NCBI RefSeq assembly: GCF_013378445.1
Contig: NZ_JABXYK010000005.1
Location: 186,001 to 250,000, forward strand
Direction: 5' to 3'
Length of the DNA stretch: 64,000 bases
Source of the DNA: Mycoplana rhizolycopersici
GTDB taxonomy: Bacteria; Pseudomonadota; Alphaproteobacteria; Rhizobiales; Rhizobiaceae
Shown: in pieces, positions 40,308 through 49,915 of the stretch
Layout of the letters: each line of letters opens with the position of its first letter
Numbering within the stretch: the first letter of the stretch is position 1
Position numbers and translations under genes: made by a program
The notes under the pieces: generated by a model
What the model was told of the DNA's origin: nothing
The model's input: only the letters and a program-made list of their open reading frames with translations
Database searches by the model: none

Positions 40308-42134
40308 GTGAGCAAGGAAATGCAAGCAGGCGTCGAACGCAAGAGCGAACGCAAGTCTCTCCGCCCGCTCGCCGCATTGCTGCCCTATCTCGGCCGCTAT
40401 CGCGGCCTCGTCGCCGGCGCCCTCGCAGCCCTGGTGACCGCGGCGGTGACCACGCTCGCTTTGCCCATGGCCGTGCGCCGCATGATCGACCACGGCTTCT
40501 CCGAATCCGACGCGGGCTTCATCGACACGTATTTCATGATGCTGTTCGCGCTGGCGATCCTGCTCGCGCTCGCCAGCGCCTTTCGCTACTTCTTCGTCAT
40601 TACGCTCGGTGAGCGCGTCGTGTCCGACCTGCGCCGCGCGGTGTTCGCACGCGTCACGGAACTGGCGCCCGATTTCTTCGATCGCAACCAGTCCGGCGAG
40701 ATCGTCTCGCGACTGACGGCCGACACGACCCAGATCAAATCGGCAGTGGGTGCCACCGCTTCGGTTGCCCTGCGCAATCTGATCCTCTGTCTCGGCGCGA
40801 TCGCGATGATGATCTATACGAGCCCGAAGCTTTCCAGCCTTGTGCTTGCCGCCATTCCCCTCATCGTCTTCCCGCTCGTCGCCTTCGGCAGGTCCGTCCG
40901 CCGTCGCTCCCGCCAGGCGCAGGATACGCTTGCGAATGCTTCCGCCTATGCAGGCGAGGTGATTTCGGCGGCCCGTACGGTGCAGGCGTTCAACGCAGAA
41001 CCGGCGGCGCGCGAACGCTTCGGCGCAGCGGTCGAGGCGGCCTTCGGCGCAGCCCGCTCGGCCATCCTCGCCCGCTCGCTGTTGACCGCGTTTGCGATCG
41101 CCATGGTGTTCGGCAGCGTCGTCGGCGTCCTCTGGTTCGGGGCGCAGGACGTGCTCTCGGGCAATCTCTCGGCCGGCACGCTCGGCCAGTTCCTGCTCTA
41201 CTCGGTCTTCGCCGCCGGCAGCCTGGGCTCGCTGTCCGAGGTCTGGGGCGAGTTGTCGCAGGCCTCTGGTGCAGCCGAGAGGCTGACGGAGCTATTGGAC
41301 GAAAAGCCCTCGATCACCGCGCCGCCGTCTCCCGTCGCTCTGCCCGTTCCCGCCCGCGGCGCGGTGGAATTTTCCGACGTCCACTTCGCCTATCCCTCCC
41401 GCCCCGGCTACCGCAGCCTCAACGGGCTGTCCTTCGCGATCCGGCCGGGCGAGACGATCGCCGTCGTCGGCCCCTCCGGCGCCGGCAAGAGCACCATCCT
41501 GTCGCTGCTTTTGCGCTTCTACGATCCGGTCAGCGGCAGCGTGAAGCTGGACGGCATCGACATGCGCACCGCCGATCCGCACGAGGTCCGCGCCCGCATC
41601 GCCGTCGTCCCGCAGGACGTGACGATCTTCGCCGCGACGATTGCCGACAACATCGCTTTCGGCATGCCCGGCGTCTCGCGCGAACAGATCGTGGCAGCCG
41701 CCCGCGCCGCCCAGGCCGAGGAATTCATCAGCCGCCTCGACAATGGTTTCGACACCACGGTCGGCGAGCGCGGCGTGACCCTTTCCGGCGGCCAGCGCCA
41801 GCGGCTTGCCATCGCCCGCGCCATCCTCAAGGACGCGCCACTGCTTCTGCTCGACGAGGCGACCTCGGCGCTGGATGCGCAAAGCGAGAAGCTCGTGCAG
41901 AAGGCGCTGGACGGGCTGATGGGGCAACGCACTACGATCGTCATCGCCCACCGGCTGGCCACCGTCCTCAAGGCGGACCGTATCCTCGTCATCGAGCACG
42001 GCCGCATCGTCGAGGAAGGCACGCATCAGTCGCTGGTCCGCAGCGGTGGCCTCTACGCCAAGCTGGCCCGCCTGCAGTTCAACGATGGTCAGGTCGAAGC
42101 CGGTGCCGAGGAGCAGGCGACCGCGGCGCAATAA
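40308..42134 (+). CDS. ABC exporter, fused membrane and ATPase domains
   Basis: 608 residues from a GTG at 40308 (AGAGG ahead); a GTG two codons earlier and an ATG at 40320 are alternatives. An N-terminal six-helix ABC membrane domain (about residues 35-330) is followed by the ATPase: Walker [14 protein letters not shown]-loop VVPQDVTIF, signature [15 protein letters not shown], Walker [13 protein letters not shown], and [11 protein letters not shown]. It is of the half-size MsbA/ABCB type and probably exports a lipid, drug or peptide as a homodimer. The substrate cannot be deduced. Conserved next to rpmE in rhizobia. Confidence 0.9.
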   Translation: MSKEMQAGVERKSERKSLRPLAALLPYLGRYRGLVAGALAALVTAAVTTLALPMAVRRMIDHGFSESDAGFIDTYFMMLFALAILLALASAFRYFFVITLGERVVSDLRRAVFARVTELAPDFFDRNQSGEIVSRLTADTTQIKSAVGATASVALRNLILCLGAIAMMIYTSPKLSSLVLAAIPLIVFPLVAFGRSVRRRSRQAQDTLANASAYAGEVISAARTVQAFNAEPAARERFGAAVEAAFGAARSAILARSLLTAFAIAMVFGSVVGVLWFGAQDVLSGNLSAGTLGQFLLYSVFAAGSLGSLSEVWGELSQASGAAERLTELLDEKPSITAPPSPVALPVPARGAVEFSDVHFAYPSRPGYRSLNGLSFAIRPGETIAVVGPSGAGKSTILSLLLRFYDPVSGSVKLDGIDMRTADPHEVRARIAVVPQDVTIFAATIADNIAFGMPGVSREQIVAAARAAQAEEFISRLDNGFDTTVGERGVTLSGGQRQRLAIARAILKDAPLLLLDEATSALDAQSEKLVQKALDGLMGQRTTIVIAHRLATVLKADRILVIEHGRIVEEGTHQSLVRSGGLYAKLARLQFNDGQVEAGAEEQATAAQ

Positions 42135-42241
42135 CCGAAGGTGCCGCGGCTTTCGTAATTACCGGCCGCGGCCTACCCGCCGCAACTGAGGCAACGCAAT
42201 AAGCCCCATCGACCGCAGGCCGCTCGGCACGACCGCACCCT

Positions 42242-43885
42242 TCACGCGCAGACGTTCCGGCCGGCAATCCGCCCGGAAAAAAGACAGCCGCCGAGGAACG
42301 TTCCTTCCAGCGCATTGTAGCCGTGCACCCCTCCTCCGCCGAAGCCGGCAACCTCGCCGGCGGCGTAGAGCCCAGGCACCGGCTTGCCCGAATATTCGAG
42401 CACGCGGCCGTTCAGGTCTGTCTGCAGCCCGCCCAGCGTCTTGCGCGTGAGAAGGTTCAGCCGCACCGCAATCAGCGGCCCCGCCTTGGGATCCAGCATT
42501 CTGTGCGGCCGCGCCGTGCGCATCAGGCGGTCGCCGAGATAGCTGCGCGCGCCCCGGATCGCGACCGTCTGCGCATCCTTGGAAAACGCGTTGTCGATCT
42601 CCCGGTCGCGCGCCTCGACCTGTGCGCTGACATGCGCCGCATCGAGCCTGGCCTCGCCCGTCAGCGCGTTCATCGCGGCGACGAGGTCCTCCAGCCGGTC
42701 GCGGACGACAAAATCCTCGCCCTTGTCCATGAAGGCCTGCACCGGCCCCGGCGGATTCCTGCCGAGCCGCTTCAGGAGCAGGCGGATATCCTTGCCGGTC
42801 AGGTCCGGATTCTGCTCCGACCCGGAAAGGGCAAACTCCTTCTTGATGATCGCTTTGGTGAGGATGAACCAGCTGTAGTCATGCCCCGACGCGGTGATCG
42901 CCTTCAGCGTTCCGAGCGTATCGAAGCCGGGCATGGCAGGGGCAGCGAAACGGTTTCCGTCGGCATCGAGCCAGAGCGACGACGGCCCCGGCAGGATGCG
43001 GATGCCGTGGTTGGGCCAGATCGGATCCCAGTTTCGCAAGCCCTCCGTATAGTGCCACATCCGGTCGCCGTTGATGACGCTGCCGCCGGCTTCCTGGGTG
43101 ATCGCCAGCATCCGTCCGTCGACGTGGTGCGGCACGCCGCTGACCATGCGGGCCGGCGCCGGCCCGAGCCGATCGACCGGCCAGTTGCGCCGCACCAGCT
43201 CATGATTGCCGCCGATGCCGCCCGAGGCGACGACGACCGCATCCGCCGACAGCGAAAACGCCGCGACGACGTCGCGCGAACTCCGCACGCCCCGCGCCAC
43301 TGGATCCGCGGCCAGGACCGCCCCTTCGGCGCCGACGACGGCGCCGTTGTCGACGAGCAGGCGATCGACGCGATGGCGGAAGCGGAAGGACAGCCGCCCC
43401 TTCGCCTCCGCCTCCCGCACGCGGCGAAGGAACGGCGCCAGCACGCCAGGCCCGGTTCCCCAGGTGACGTGAAAGCGCGGCACGGAATTGCCGTGTCCGG
43501 TGGCAAGTCCGCCGCCGCGCTCGGCCCAGCCGACGATCGGAAACCAGCGCATGCCCTGCGCGTGCAGCCAGGCGCGCTTCTCGCCTCCGGCGAAATCGAG
43601 GTAGGCCTCCGCCCACAGGCGGGGCCAGTGGTCCTCCGGCCGGTCGAACTGCGCCGAACCGAACCAGTCCTGCCGGGCGAGCGCGCGGCTGTCGCGTATG
43701 CGCATGCGCCTCTGTTCGGGACTGTCGACGAAAAAGAGGCCGCCCAGCGACCAGAAGGCCTGGCCGCCCAGGTTCTGCTCCCCCTCCTGGTCCAGCACGG
43801 TCACCCGCAAGCCACGATCCACCGCCTCGCTCGCCGCCACGAGGCCCGCCAGCCCCGCGCCGATCACCAGCACATCGCAATCCAT
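42242..43885 (-). CDS. FAD-binding dehydrogenase (3-ketosteroid dehydrogenase/fumarate reductase-like)
   Basis: 547 residues. CDVLVIGAGLAGLVAASEAVDRG at the N terminus is the FAD Rossmann motif; QNLGGQAFWSLGGLFFVDSPEQ and the C-terminal PVPGLYAAGEVAGFGGGGVHGYNALEG complete the FAD site. The whole matches large FAD-binding dehydrogenases annotated as ketosteroid dehydrogenase-like. The electron acceptor and substrate are unknown. The ATG at 43885 follows GGGAGG; six extra codons upstream are an alternative. It stands alone in direction between the ABC gene (convergent) and the motor-like pair (same strand). Confidence 0.87.
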   Translation of the reverse strand: MDCDVLVIGAGLAGLVAASEAVDRGLRVTVLDQEGEQNLGGQAFWSLGGLFFVDSPEQRRMRIRDSRALARQDWFGSAQFDRPEDHWPRLWAEAYLDFAGGEKRAWLHAQGMRWFPIVGWAERGGGLATGHGNSVPRFHVTWGTGPGVLAPFLRRVREAEAKGRLSFRFRHRVDRLLVDNGAVVGAEGAVLAADPVARGVRSSRDVVAAFSLSADAVVVASGGIGGNHELVRRNWPVDRLGPAPARMVSGVPHHVDGRMLAITQEAGGSVINGDRMWHYTEGLRNWDPIWPNHGIRILPGPSSLWLDADGNRFAAPAMPGFDTLGTLKAITASGHDYSWFILTKAIIKKEFALSGSEQNPDLTGKDIRLLLKRLGRNPPGPVQAFMDKGEDFVVRDRLEDLVAAMNALTGEARLDAAHVSAQVEARDREIDNAFSKDAQTVAIRGARSYLGDRLMRTARPHRMLDPKAGPLIAVRLNLLTRKTLGGLQTDLNGRVLEYSGKPVPGLYAAGEVAGFGGGGVHGYNALEGTFLGGCLFSGRIAGRNVCA

Positions 43886-43958
43886 CCACGCCCTCCCAAG
43901 CACATCCCCGCGCGGAAGTTACGCGCACGTCAGGGTAAGGGCAATGCGGAAACGGTGC

Positions 43959-44990
43959 CTACTTCTCGGTGAGCTTGAGCTCGATGCGCCGGTTCGTCGC
44001 CCGCGCCTGGTCGCTTTCGCCGGGAGCCAGCGGCTGGAATTCGCCAAAGCCGGCCGCCACCAGACGGTCTGCCGGAACGCCGTTGGCGATCAGGAACTTC
44101 ACCACCGACGTCGCACGCGCCGAGGAGAGTTCCCAGTTGTCGGCATAGCGCCCCGTGCCGGACAGCGGTACGTTGTCGGTGTGCCCATCGACGCGCAGCA
44201 CCCAGTTGATTTCCGGCGGGATTTCCTTGGCGAGATCGAGGAGTGCCGCGGCGAGCTTGCGCATCTCGGCCTGCCCCTCGGGATTCAGTTCGCTGCCGCC
44301 GGAAGGAAACAGCACCTCCGACTGGAAGACGAAGCGGTCGCCGACAATGCGGATGTTCTCGCGATCGGAGAGGATCTCACGCAGGCGGCCGAAGAAGTCC
44401 GAGCGGTAGCGGTTCAGTTCCTGTACCCGCTGGGCCAGCGCCACGTTGAGACGGCGGCCGAGATCGGCGATCTTCGCCTGCGCGGTCACGTCCTTTGCCT
44501 CCGACGCCTGAAGCGCGCCCTCGACGGCGGAGATCTGGCTGCGCAGGGCGGCGATCTGCTGGTTCAGCAGTTCGATCTGGCTCATCGCACGCGCGCTGAC
44601 CTGCTTTTCGGCATCGAGCGTTTCGTTGAGCGTGGAAATGCGGGCATCGGCGGCGTCCGAGGCGCCGGCGCCCTGGTTCAGCATCTGCTGCAGCCGGGAG
44701 CGCTCGCCTTCCGATTCGGCAAGCGAGGCCTGCAGGTTGGCCAGCGAATCCTCCAGATCCTGCTTGCCGCTCTTTTCCAGCGCCAAAAGCTGCGTCAGCT
44801 CGTTCACCTGGCTGGTCAACCGGTCGAGCACCTCGTCCTTGCCGGTGATTTCGCGGCTGAGGAAGAACTGCGCGAGCACGAAGACACAGAGCAGGAACAT
44901 GATCGCCAGCAGCAGCGTCGACAGCGCATCGACGAAGCCGGGCCAGTAATCGACGGTTCTGCTTGAGCGGCGGTTGCGGGCAAGCGCCAT
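43959..44990 (-). CDS. MotB-like OmpA-domain protein (partner of the ExbB-like protein)
   Basis: 343 residues. A single membrane helix at about residues 19-43 preceded by YWPGFVDALSTLLLAI, whose Asp may be the proton-binding residue as in MotB, then a long coiled coil (residues 45-190) and an OmpA/peptidoglycan-binding domain with RVDGHTDNVPLSG and FLIANGVPADRLVAAGFGE. The overall plan is that of a stator B subunit. It starts 3 bp after the channel-subunit gene, so the two are co-translated. It is not the flagellar MotB because no flagellar genes are nearby and the coiled coil is longer. Confidence 0.87.
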   Translation of the reverse strand: MALARNRRSSRTVDYWPGFVDALSTLLLAIMFLLCVFVLAQFFLSREITGKDEVLDRLTSQVNELTQLLALEKSGKQDLEDSLANLQASLAESEGERSRLQQMLNQGAGASDAADARISTLNETLDAEKQVSARAMSQIELLNQQIAALRSQISAVEGALQASEAKDVTAQAKIADLGRRLNVALAQRVQELNRYRSDFFGRLREILSDRENIRIVGDRFVFQSEVLFPSGGSELNPEGQAEMRKLAAALLDLAKEIPPEINWVLRVDGHTDNVPLSGTGRYADNWELSSARATSVVKFLIANGVPADRLVAAGFGEFQPLAPGESDQARATNRRIELKLTEK

Positions 44991-44993
44991 GGC

Positions 44994-46064
44994 TTACTCG
45001 TTCCCCGCCGGATCCCGCAGGCGCTCGGCGGCGCGTTCGCCGTTGAGCTCGCTGGCGCGCGCCGCCAGCCGGTCGAGCGTGCGGCGCAGCGCCTTCGCCT
45101 CGTCCTGCTGCGCCTCGATCCAGTCGCGCAGCATCTGCTGCTCGTTGCGCATGTTCTTCACCAGCCCCTGAATGCCTTCGGCAAGGCTTGCCATCGCCGC
45201 GGTGGAGCGGCTGTGGCCGCCTTCGTGCGACAGTTTCAGGATCTGCTCGGCAAGCGCCTTGATGTCCGCCTGATCGCCGCCCGCAGAAATCGCGGCAGGA
45301 GACAGTTCGGAGGAAACGTCGGTCACCGACGACAGCCAGTTCTCAAGCTCCATATAGAAGCGGTTCTGCGCGCGGCCCGCCTGCAGGTCGAGGAAGCCGA
45401 GGATCAGCGAGCCGGAAAGACCGAAGAGCGAGGTGGAAAACGCAGTCCCCATGCCCGAGAGCGGCGCGGACAGCCCTTCCTTCAAGGCGCTCAGCACGTC
45501 GTTCGCCGTGCCTGCGCCTGCGTCCAGCGACTGGATGACCGTGTTGATGGAGCCGATGGTCCCGAGCAGCCCCCAGAAGGTGCCGAGCAGGCCGAGAAAG
45601 ACGAGGAGGCCGATCAGGTAGCGCGAGGTGTCGCGCGATTCGTCCAGTCGCGTCGCGATCGAATCGAGGATGGAACGCAGGGCGCTGGCCGACAGCGCGA
45701 TCGAATGATGCCGTCCGATCAGGGCGCGCATCGGCGCGAGCAGAACGGGATCACGCCCGACCTTCTCCGCACTGCCCGCCGCACGAAAGGAATTGAACCA
45801 GCGCACCTCCGGCCGCAGCGACAGCACATGGCTGAACACCAAAAGGATGCCGATGAGCAGGACGCCGAGAATCAGCCCGTTGAGGCCCGGATTACTGACG
45901 AAGGCCGCATGCGCCTGGCGAAACAGGATCGCGCCGACGAAGCCGACGATGATCAGGAAGATGACCATCGTCCAGAAAAACGGCATGGGGCTAGACAGCT
46001 TGTGGGGATAGTCTTCCCCGGTCTCGGCCGGCCCCTCCCAACCCGACAGCGCCAGCTTTGCCAT
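44994..46064 (-). CDS. MotA/TolQ/ExbB-family proton channel protein
   Basis: 356 residues. Two hydrophobic segments near the N terminus (about 30-50 and 62-80), then a conserved pair in the middle with YLIGLLVFLGLLGTFWGLLGTI and SGMGTAFSTSLFGLSGSLILGF, the MotA/ExbB channel core, and a helical C-terminal tail. With the downstream MotB-like gene it forms a putative proton-driven stator unit that presumably acts on the cell wall. Such pairs are core genes of rhizobia with no agreed function. The ATG at 46064 is preceded by AGGAGA. Confidence 0.87.
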   Translation of the reverse strand: MAKLALSGWEGPAETGEDYPHKLSSPMPFFWTMVIFLIIVGFVGAILFRQAHAAFVSNPGLNGLILGVLLIGILLVFSHVLSLRPEVRWFNSFRAAGSAEKVGRDPVLLAPMRALIGRHHSIALSASALRSILDSIATRLDESRDTSRYLIGLLVFLGLLGTFWGLLGTIGSINTVIQSLDAGAGTANDVLSALKEGLSAPLSGMGTAFSTSLFGLSGSLILGFLDLQAGRAQNRFYMELENWLSSVTDVSSELSPAAISAGGDQADIKALAEQILKLSHEGGHSRSTAAMASLAEGIQGLVKNMRNEQQMLRDWIEAQQDEAKALRRTLDRLAARASELNGERAAERLRDPAGNE

Positions 46065-46200
46065 GGGACTCGCTTCTCCTGCTCTCACTTTGCGTGGAGC
46101 CTAGAGGAAGATTGCGCCGAATTGAAGGGCCGAATTTCGGTGCGCGTCCATTGACTTGCGCCAGAAGGACGACGCATCGCGCCGTAGAAATGCGGGTAGA

Positions 46201-46223
46201 TCCCGCAGCGGACGGCTGCGGGA
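46201..46223 (-). terminator. Hairpin after suhB
   Basis: TCCCGCAGC (46201-46209) pairs with GCTGCGGGA (46215-46223), a perfect 9-bp stem, 13 bases after the suhB stop. No U-run follows, so a factor-dependent end or processing hairpin is possible. Confidence 0.45.
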
Positions 46224-46235
46224 GAGATCCGTCCC

Positions 46236-47036
46236 CTAGCGGGTCGGCACAGGCCGATGAACGACTTCGGCCAGCGCCTTGTGGATATATTCGTTGCCCG
46301 CGACCAGCGTACCGGTCTCCAGCATCGCGTTGCCGCCTTCGAGATCGCTGACGAAGCCGCCGGCCTCGCGGATGAGCAGGATGCCCGCCGCGATGTCCCA
46401 TTCGGCAAGGCCGCGCTCCCACATGCCGTCGAAGCGACCTGCTGCGACATAGGCGAGATCGAGCGAGGCCGCACCCATCCGGCGGATGCCTGCGACTTCG
46501 CCCATCACGTGGCGAAGCTCGATCAGAAACTTGCCGTGGTTGCCGCGGCCGAGATGCGGGACACCGCAGCTGATAACGCTGTCGGACAGTTCCTTGCGGG
46601 CGGCGACGCGCAGGCGGCGATCGTTGAGGAAGGCCCCACCGCCCTTCTCAGCCGTGTAGAGTTCGTCCGTCGCCGGATTGAGAACCACGGCCGCGACGAT
46701 CTCGCCGTTGCGCTCCAGCGCGATGGAGGAGGCGAAGCACGGAATGCCGTGCAGGAAATTGGTCGTGCCGTCCAGCGGATCGACAATCCAGCGATGGGCG
46801 CCGTCGGTGCCCTTGATCTCCTCGCCCTCCTCGCCGAGAAAGCCATAGGTCGGCCGCGCCTTCATCAATTCCTCGCGGATCAGCTTCTCCGCCTTGCGGT
46901 CGGCCTGCGAGACGTAATCGCCCGGCCCCTTGAGGGAAACCTGCAGGTTTTGCACTTCGCCGAAATCGCGCGAGAGCGATTTGCCGGCCTTGAAGGCGGC
47001 CTGGACCATCACGTTGAGTAGAGCTGAGCGAGCCAT
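46236..47036 (-). CDS. suhB: Inositol monophosphatase family protein
   Basis: 266 residues. The metal-binding motif WIVDPLDGTTNFLHGIPCFASS, GEEGEE and the second motif LAEWDIAAGILLIREAGG are those of inositol monophosphatases of the SuhB type. Hydrolyses inositol phosphates; SuhB in E. coli also acts in transcription antitermination at rRNA operons. Length matches. It is downstream of efp on the same strand, with 70 bp between them. Confidence 0.92.
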   Translation of the reverse strand: MARSALLNVMVQAAFKAGKSLSRDFGEVQNLQVSLKGPGDYVSQADRKAEKLIREELMKARPTYGFLGEEGEEIKGTDGAHRWIVDPLDGTTNFLHGIPCFASSIALERNGEIVAAVVLNPATDELYTAEKGGGAFLNDRRLRVAARKELSDSVISCGVPHLGRGNHGKFLIELRHVMGEVAGIRRMGAASLDLAYVAAGRFDGMWERGLAEWDIAAGILLIREAGGFVSDLEGGNAMLETGTLVAGNEYIHKALAEVVHRPVPTR

Positions 47037-47106
47037 CGGGGCTTGTCCTTGTCAGTTTGTCGGCGGGCAAACGCGGTCGGTGCCACGGCCGGCGGAATTT
47101 TTCGTG

Positions 47107-47670
47107 TCAGTCGGCGCGGCGAAGATAGGTGATTTCGTTGGTATCGACGAGAATGCGCTCACCCGCCTCGATGAAGGGCGGCACAAGCACGCGCACCCCG
47201 TTCTCCAGGATCGCCGGCTTGTAGGAAGAGGCCGCCGTCTGCCCCTTGATCACCGGGTCGGCTTCCGCGACCGAAAGCACCACCTGATCGGGCAGCGAAA
47301 CGCCGATCGGCTTTTCGTCATAGAGCTGGACCGTCACCATCATGCCATCCTGCAGGAATGCGGCGCGATCGCCAACGAATTCCTTCTGCAGTTCGAGCTG
47401 GTCGTAGGAGTCGACATCCATGAACACCAGTCCATCGCCCTGCTCGAACAGGAACTGGAAGTCCTTCTTCTCCAGTTCGACGCGCTCGACCGTCTCCGAA
47501 GAGCGGAAACGCTCATTGAGCTTGGTGCCGTCCATCAGGTTCTTCAATTCGACCTGGTTGAACGCCCCGCCCTTGCCTGGCTTGACCGTGTTGCACTTCA
47601 CCGCCGCCCACAGGCCGCCATTGTGCTCGATAAGATTGCCCGGCTTGATTTCACTGCCGCTGATTTTCAT
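47107..47670 (-). CDS. efp: Elongation factor P
   Basis: 187 residues. [18 protein letters not shown] at the N terminus, VKPGKGGAF with the modifiable Lys33 at the tip of domain I, and the C-terminal ending [14 protein letters not shown] are canonical. EF-P rescues ribosomes stalled on polyproline. The lysine implies modification by EpmA-type enzymes, not seen in the window. Confidence 0.96.
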   Translation of the reverse strand: MKISGSEIKPGNLIEHNGGLWAAVKCNTVKPGKGGAFNQVELKNLMDGTKLNERFRSSETVERVELEKKDFQFLFEQGDGLVFMDVDSYDQLELQKEFVGDRAAFLQDGMMVTVQLYDEKPIGVSLPDQVVLSVAEADPVIKGQTAASSYKPAILENGVRVLVPPFIEAGERILVDTNEITYLRRAD

Positions 47671-47825
47671 GAGAATTCCGTAGAGGTTTTAGCGGTTCCG
47701 CGCGGCCTGACCGGCCGGGAACCAAGTTTGCGGCCTCAAGACCACAATTCCCTTCAAAGTTCAAGTCTCCGCCGCAGGAACGCAGCCATTCACCTGACGC
47801 AGGGCTACACCGCAAGGCGCCGCCG

Positions 47826-49148
47826 TCAGCGCACGCGGAACTTGTTGGCAGCCGAGATCGCGGCCTTCTGCTGCTCGTCGGTCAGGCCGAGATAGAAATC
47901 CTCCAGCCCGGCATCGTTGAGGCCGGCGCGGCGCGAGAGCACGAACCACTTGGCCGCCTCGACCGGATCGGGCCGGGTTCCCAGCGCATTGATGTAGAGG
48001 TAGGCGAGGCGGTTCTGGGCGACGACGTTGCCGCCCTCGGCCGCACGTTTCAGCCACCGGAAGCCCGCGTCGTAGTCCCTGTCCCCGGCAACGCCGTTGA
48101 CGAGCCAGATGCCGAGGTCGAGCTGAGCAGTGTCGTAGCCGGCGCGGGCGGCCCGCAGCAGCCACTCGCGCGCCCGGCCCGTCTTCTCCGGCGGCAGGCC
48201 CTGGAGGTTGCTGTAGAGCTGCGAAAGCGCGTATTGCGCATCCGCGATCCCCTGTTCGGCCGACTTCTCATAATAGGCCATGGCCGCGCGCAGCCCCTTT
48301 TCGCCGGGCGTGTCGGCGACGAGCATCTGGCCGTAGTTGAACTGGGCAGAAGGGTTTCCGGCATCCGCCGCCTTCTTCATGTACTCGTCGGCCTTCTTGC
48401 GGTCGCGTTCGACCTGGCGGCCATCCATCAAAAGCAGGGCGTATTTGAACATGCCGGCGGGATCCCCGCCCTCGGCCGACTGCTTGTACCAGAAGGCGGC
48501 CTGCTTGCGGTCGCGTTTCACGCCGAGCCCCTGCTCGAAGAGTTCGGCGACGAGCGTCTGCGCGGCCGCATCCCCGCTTTGCGCGCGTGGAAGCGCCAGC
48601 TCCATTGCCGTCAGGTAGAAGCCGCGCTGGAACGCGCCATAGGCATCGTCCACCTTTCCGGTGAAGGCCTTTTCAGCCGGCAGATCGGGAAGCGGCGCAC
48701 CCATGCGGTCGAGCACGCCGAGACCCGACGACGGCGTCAGCAGTTCCTTCTGCTGGCCGCCTGCAGCAGCCGCGCCTGAAGGCGCGATCTTGCCGAGCGC
48801 ATCTCCGGCTTCGGCAGGATCGAGCAGTCGCGAGGTGCGCCCGGGCTCAGCCGGCCCGTCTAGTCCGGCATTGTGGTCTTCGGCTTCGACCGGCTTCTGC
48901 GCCTGGCTGCCTTCTCCGGAGGAGGGATTGGGCTGTCCGGCGACGCCGGGCAATGCGGGTGCTCCGCCCGTCGCCCCCTGGCCGGTGCCCTTTGTTTCGG
49001 GGACGGTCGCGTCAGGGACGGTGGCATTCGGCTGGGCGGCGGTGGGCTTCTGCGTGTCCTGGGCGCGCGCAAGCGGCATCGCTGCACCAAGCGCGCAAAG
49101 CAATGCTGTAGTCAGTCGCAGCGACCTGTGATCGAAAGCCCTTGTCAT
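47826..49148 (-). CDS. Exported Sel1-repeat (TPR-like) protein
   Basis: 440 residues. A signal peptide (TTALLCALGAAMPLARAQD, cleavage near residue 30) is followed by a low-complexity Pro/Thr/Gly/Glu-rich linker to about residue 145, then Sel1-like repeats, for example AQTLVAELFEQGLGV, AGMFKYALLLMDG, AQFNYGQMLV, AQYALSQLYSN and AQLDLGIWLVNG. Periplasmic Sel1 proteins such as ExoR in rhizobia act as regulators or scaffolds, so a signalling role is possible. The ATG at 49148 follows AAAGGCG. It is 10 bp downstream of thiE. Confidence 0.85.
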   Translation of the reverse strand: MTRAFDHRSLRLTTALLCALGAAMPLARAQDTQKPTAAQPNATVPDATVPETKGTGQGATGGAPALPGVAGQPNPSSGEGSQAQKPVEAEDHNAGLDGPAEPGRTSRLLDPAEAGDALGKIAPSGAAAAGGQQKELLTPSSGLGVLDRMGAPLPDLPAEKAFTGKVDDAYGAFQRGFYLTAMELALPRAQSGDAAAQTLVAELFEQGLGVKRDRKQAAFWYKQSAEGGDPAGMFKYALLLMDGRQVERDRKKADEYMKKAADAGNPSAQFNYGQMLVADTPGEKGLRAAMAYYEKSAEQGIADAQYALSQLYSNLQGLPPEKTGRAREWLLRAARAGYDTAQLDLGIWLVNGVAGDRDYDAGFRWLKRAAEGGNVVAQNRLAYLYINALGTRPDPVEAAKWFVLSRRAGLNDAGLEDFYLGLTDEQQKAAISAANKFRVR

Positions 49149-49158
49149 GCGAACGCCT

Positions 49159-49812
49159 TTAATCTTCGAACCGTGGCGCTTTTTCGTCAAGCAACGCGTT
49201 GACGGATGCGACCACCTGCGCGGCATTGGCCGGTTCGTCGAAGACTGCCCGGCACAGCGCTGCGAATTCCGCGCCGGTTTCGGCAACGGCAAGTGCGGAC
49301 TGCGGATCCGTACCGCCCATGACGATGCAGGGCACCTCGATCATCGAGGCCCACCATTCGGCGAGCGCAAGGTTCTTCGGATGCGCTTCCGGCTTGATGT
49401 CGCCGTCGAACTTGCCGAAGAAGATGTAATCGGGGGCGAGATCGCCGATTTCGAGTGCCGCATGCCGCTCCTTGGCGCCGCCTGCGCCGACGATCAGCTT
49501 CGGCGAGAATTTCTCGATCGCTTCGCCGATCGCCTCAAGCCCGCCGGCGATATGGATGCCGTCGGCCTTGGCACGGCCCGCGACGCGCGTATCGCCCGCG
49601 ATCAAAGCTGCAGCACCCGCCTGCTGGATGACAGGCACAATTGCCTCGGCATGCTTCTGGAACAGGCCGTCCTCCAGGCCGTACTGCGGCAGGATCACGG
49701 ACGCGACGTCGCCGCCGCGCAGCGCATCCTCCACCATGGCCTTGCGAGCTTCGATGTCCTCGCCCTCGGGGACGATCAGCACGAGGCGGCAGCGGTTGTC
49801 GGTTCCAGTCAT
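49159..49812 (-). CDS. thiE: Thiamine phosphate synthase-family protein
   Basis: 217 residues. TIM-barrel fold of ThiE: ALIAGDTRVAGRAKADGIHI, LIVGAGGAKERH, PDYIFFGKFDGD and CIVMGGTDPQSALAVAETGAEF, the last two matching the phosphate-binding loops. ThiE joins the thiazole and pyrimidine phosphates of thiamine. Some residues of the HMP-PP site are less clear to me, and the family also includes divergent members with no known activity, so the function is likely but not certain. Start at 49812 with GGAAC upstream. Confidence 0.8.
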   Translation of the reverse strand: MTGTDNRCRLVLIVPEGEDIEARKAMVEDALRGGDVASVILPQYGLEDGLFQKHAEAIVPVIQQAGAAALIAGDTRVAGRAKADGIHIAGGLEAIGEAIEKFSPKLIVGAGGAKERHAALEIGDLAPDYIFFGKFDGDIKPEAHPKNLALAEWWASMIEVPCIVMGGTDPQSALAVAETGAEFAALCRAVFDEPANAAQVVASVNALLDEKAPRFED

Positions 49813-49915
49813 CGCAGTTCCATTTCTTCCCGTTCCGTCGCGATCGGCGGACTGCCCCTCGCAATATTCAAACAAAGCCGATAGACGGGTTGCATCACAG
49901 GATCAATCACCCTCC

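Noticed and set aside
43959-46064. Zorya-type phage defence (ZorA/ZorB) for the stator-like pair
   Set aside because: No zorC/zorD or zorE genes are adjacent, and the pair sits among housekeeping genes; the tail of the channel protein is too short for ZorA.
49159-49915. TPP riboswitch upstream of thiE
   Set aside because: The spacer between thiE and the divergent permease is only about 100 bp and lacks the CUGAGA and ACCUGA elements of the thi box.
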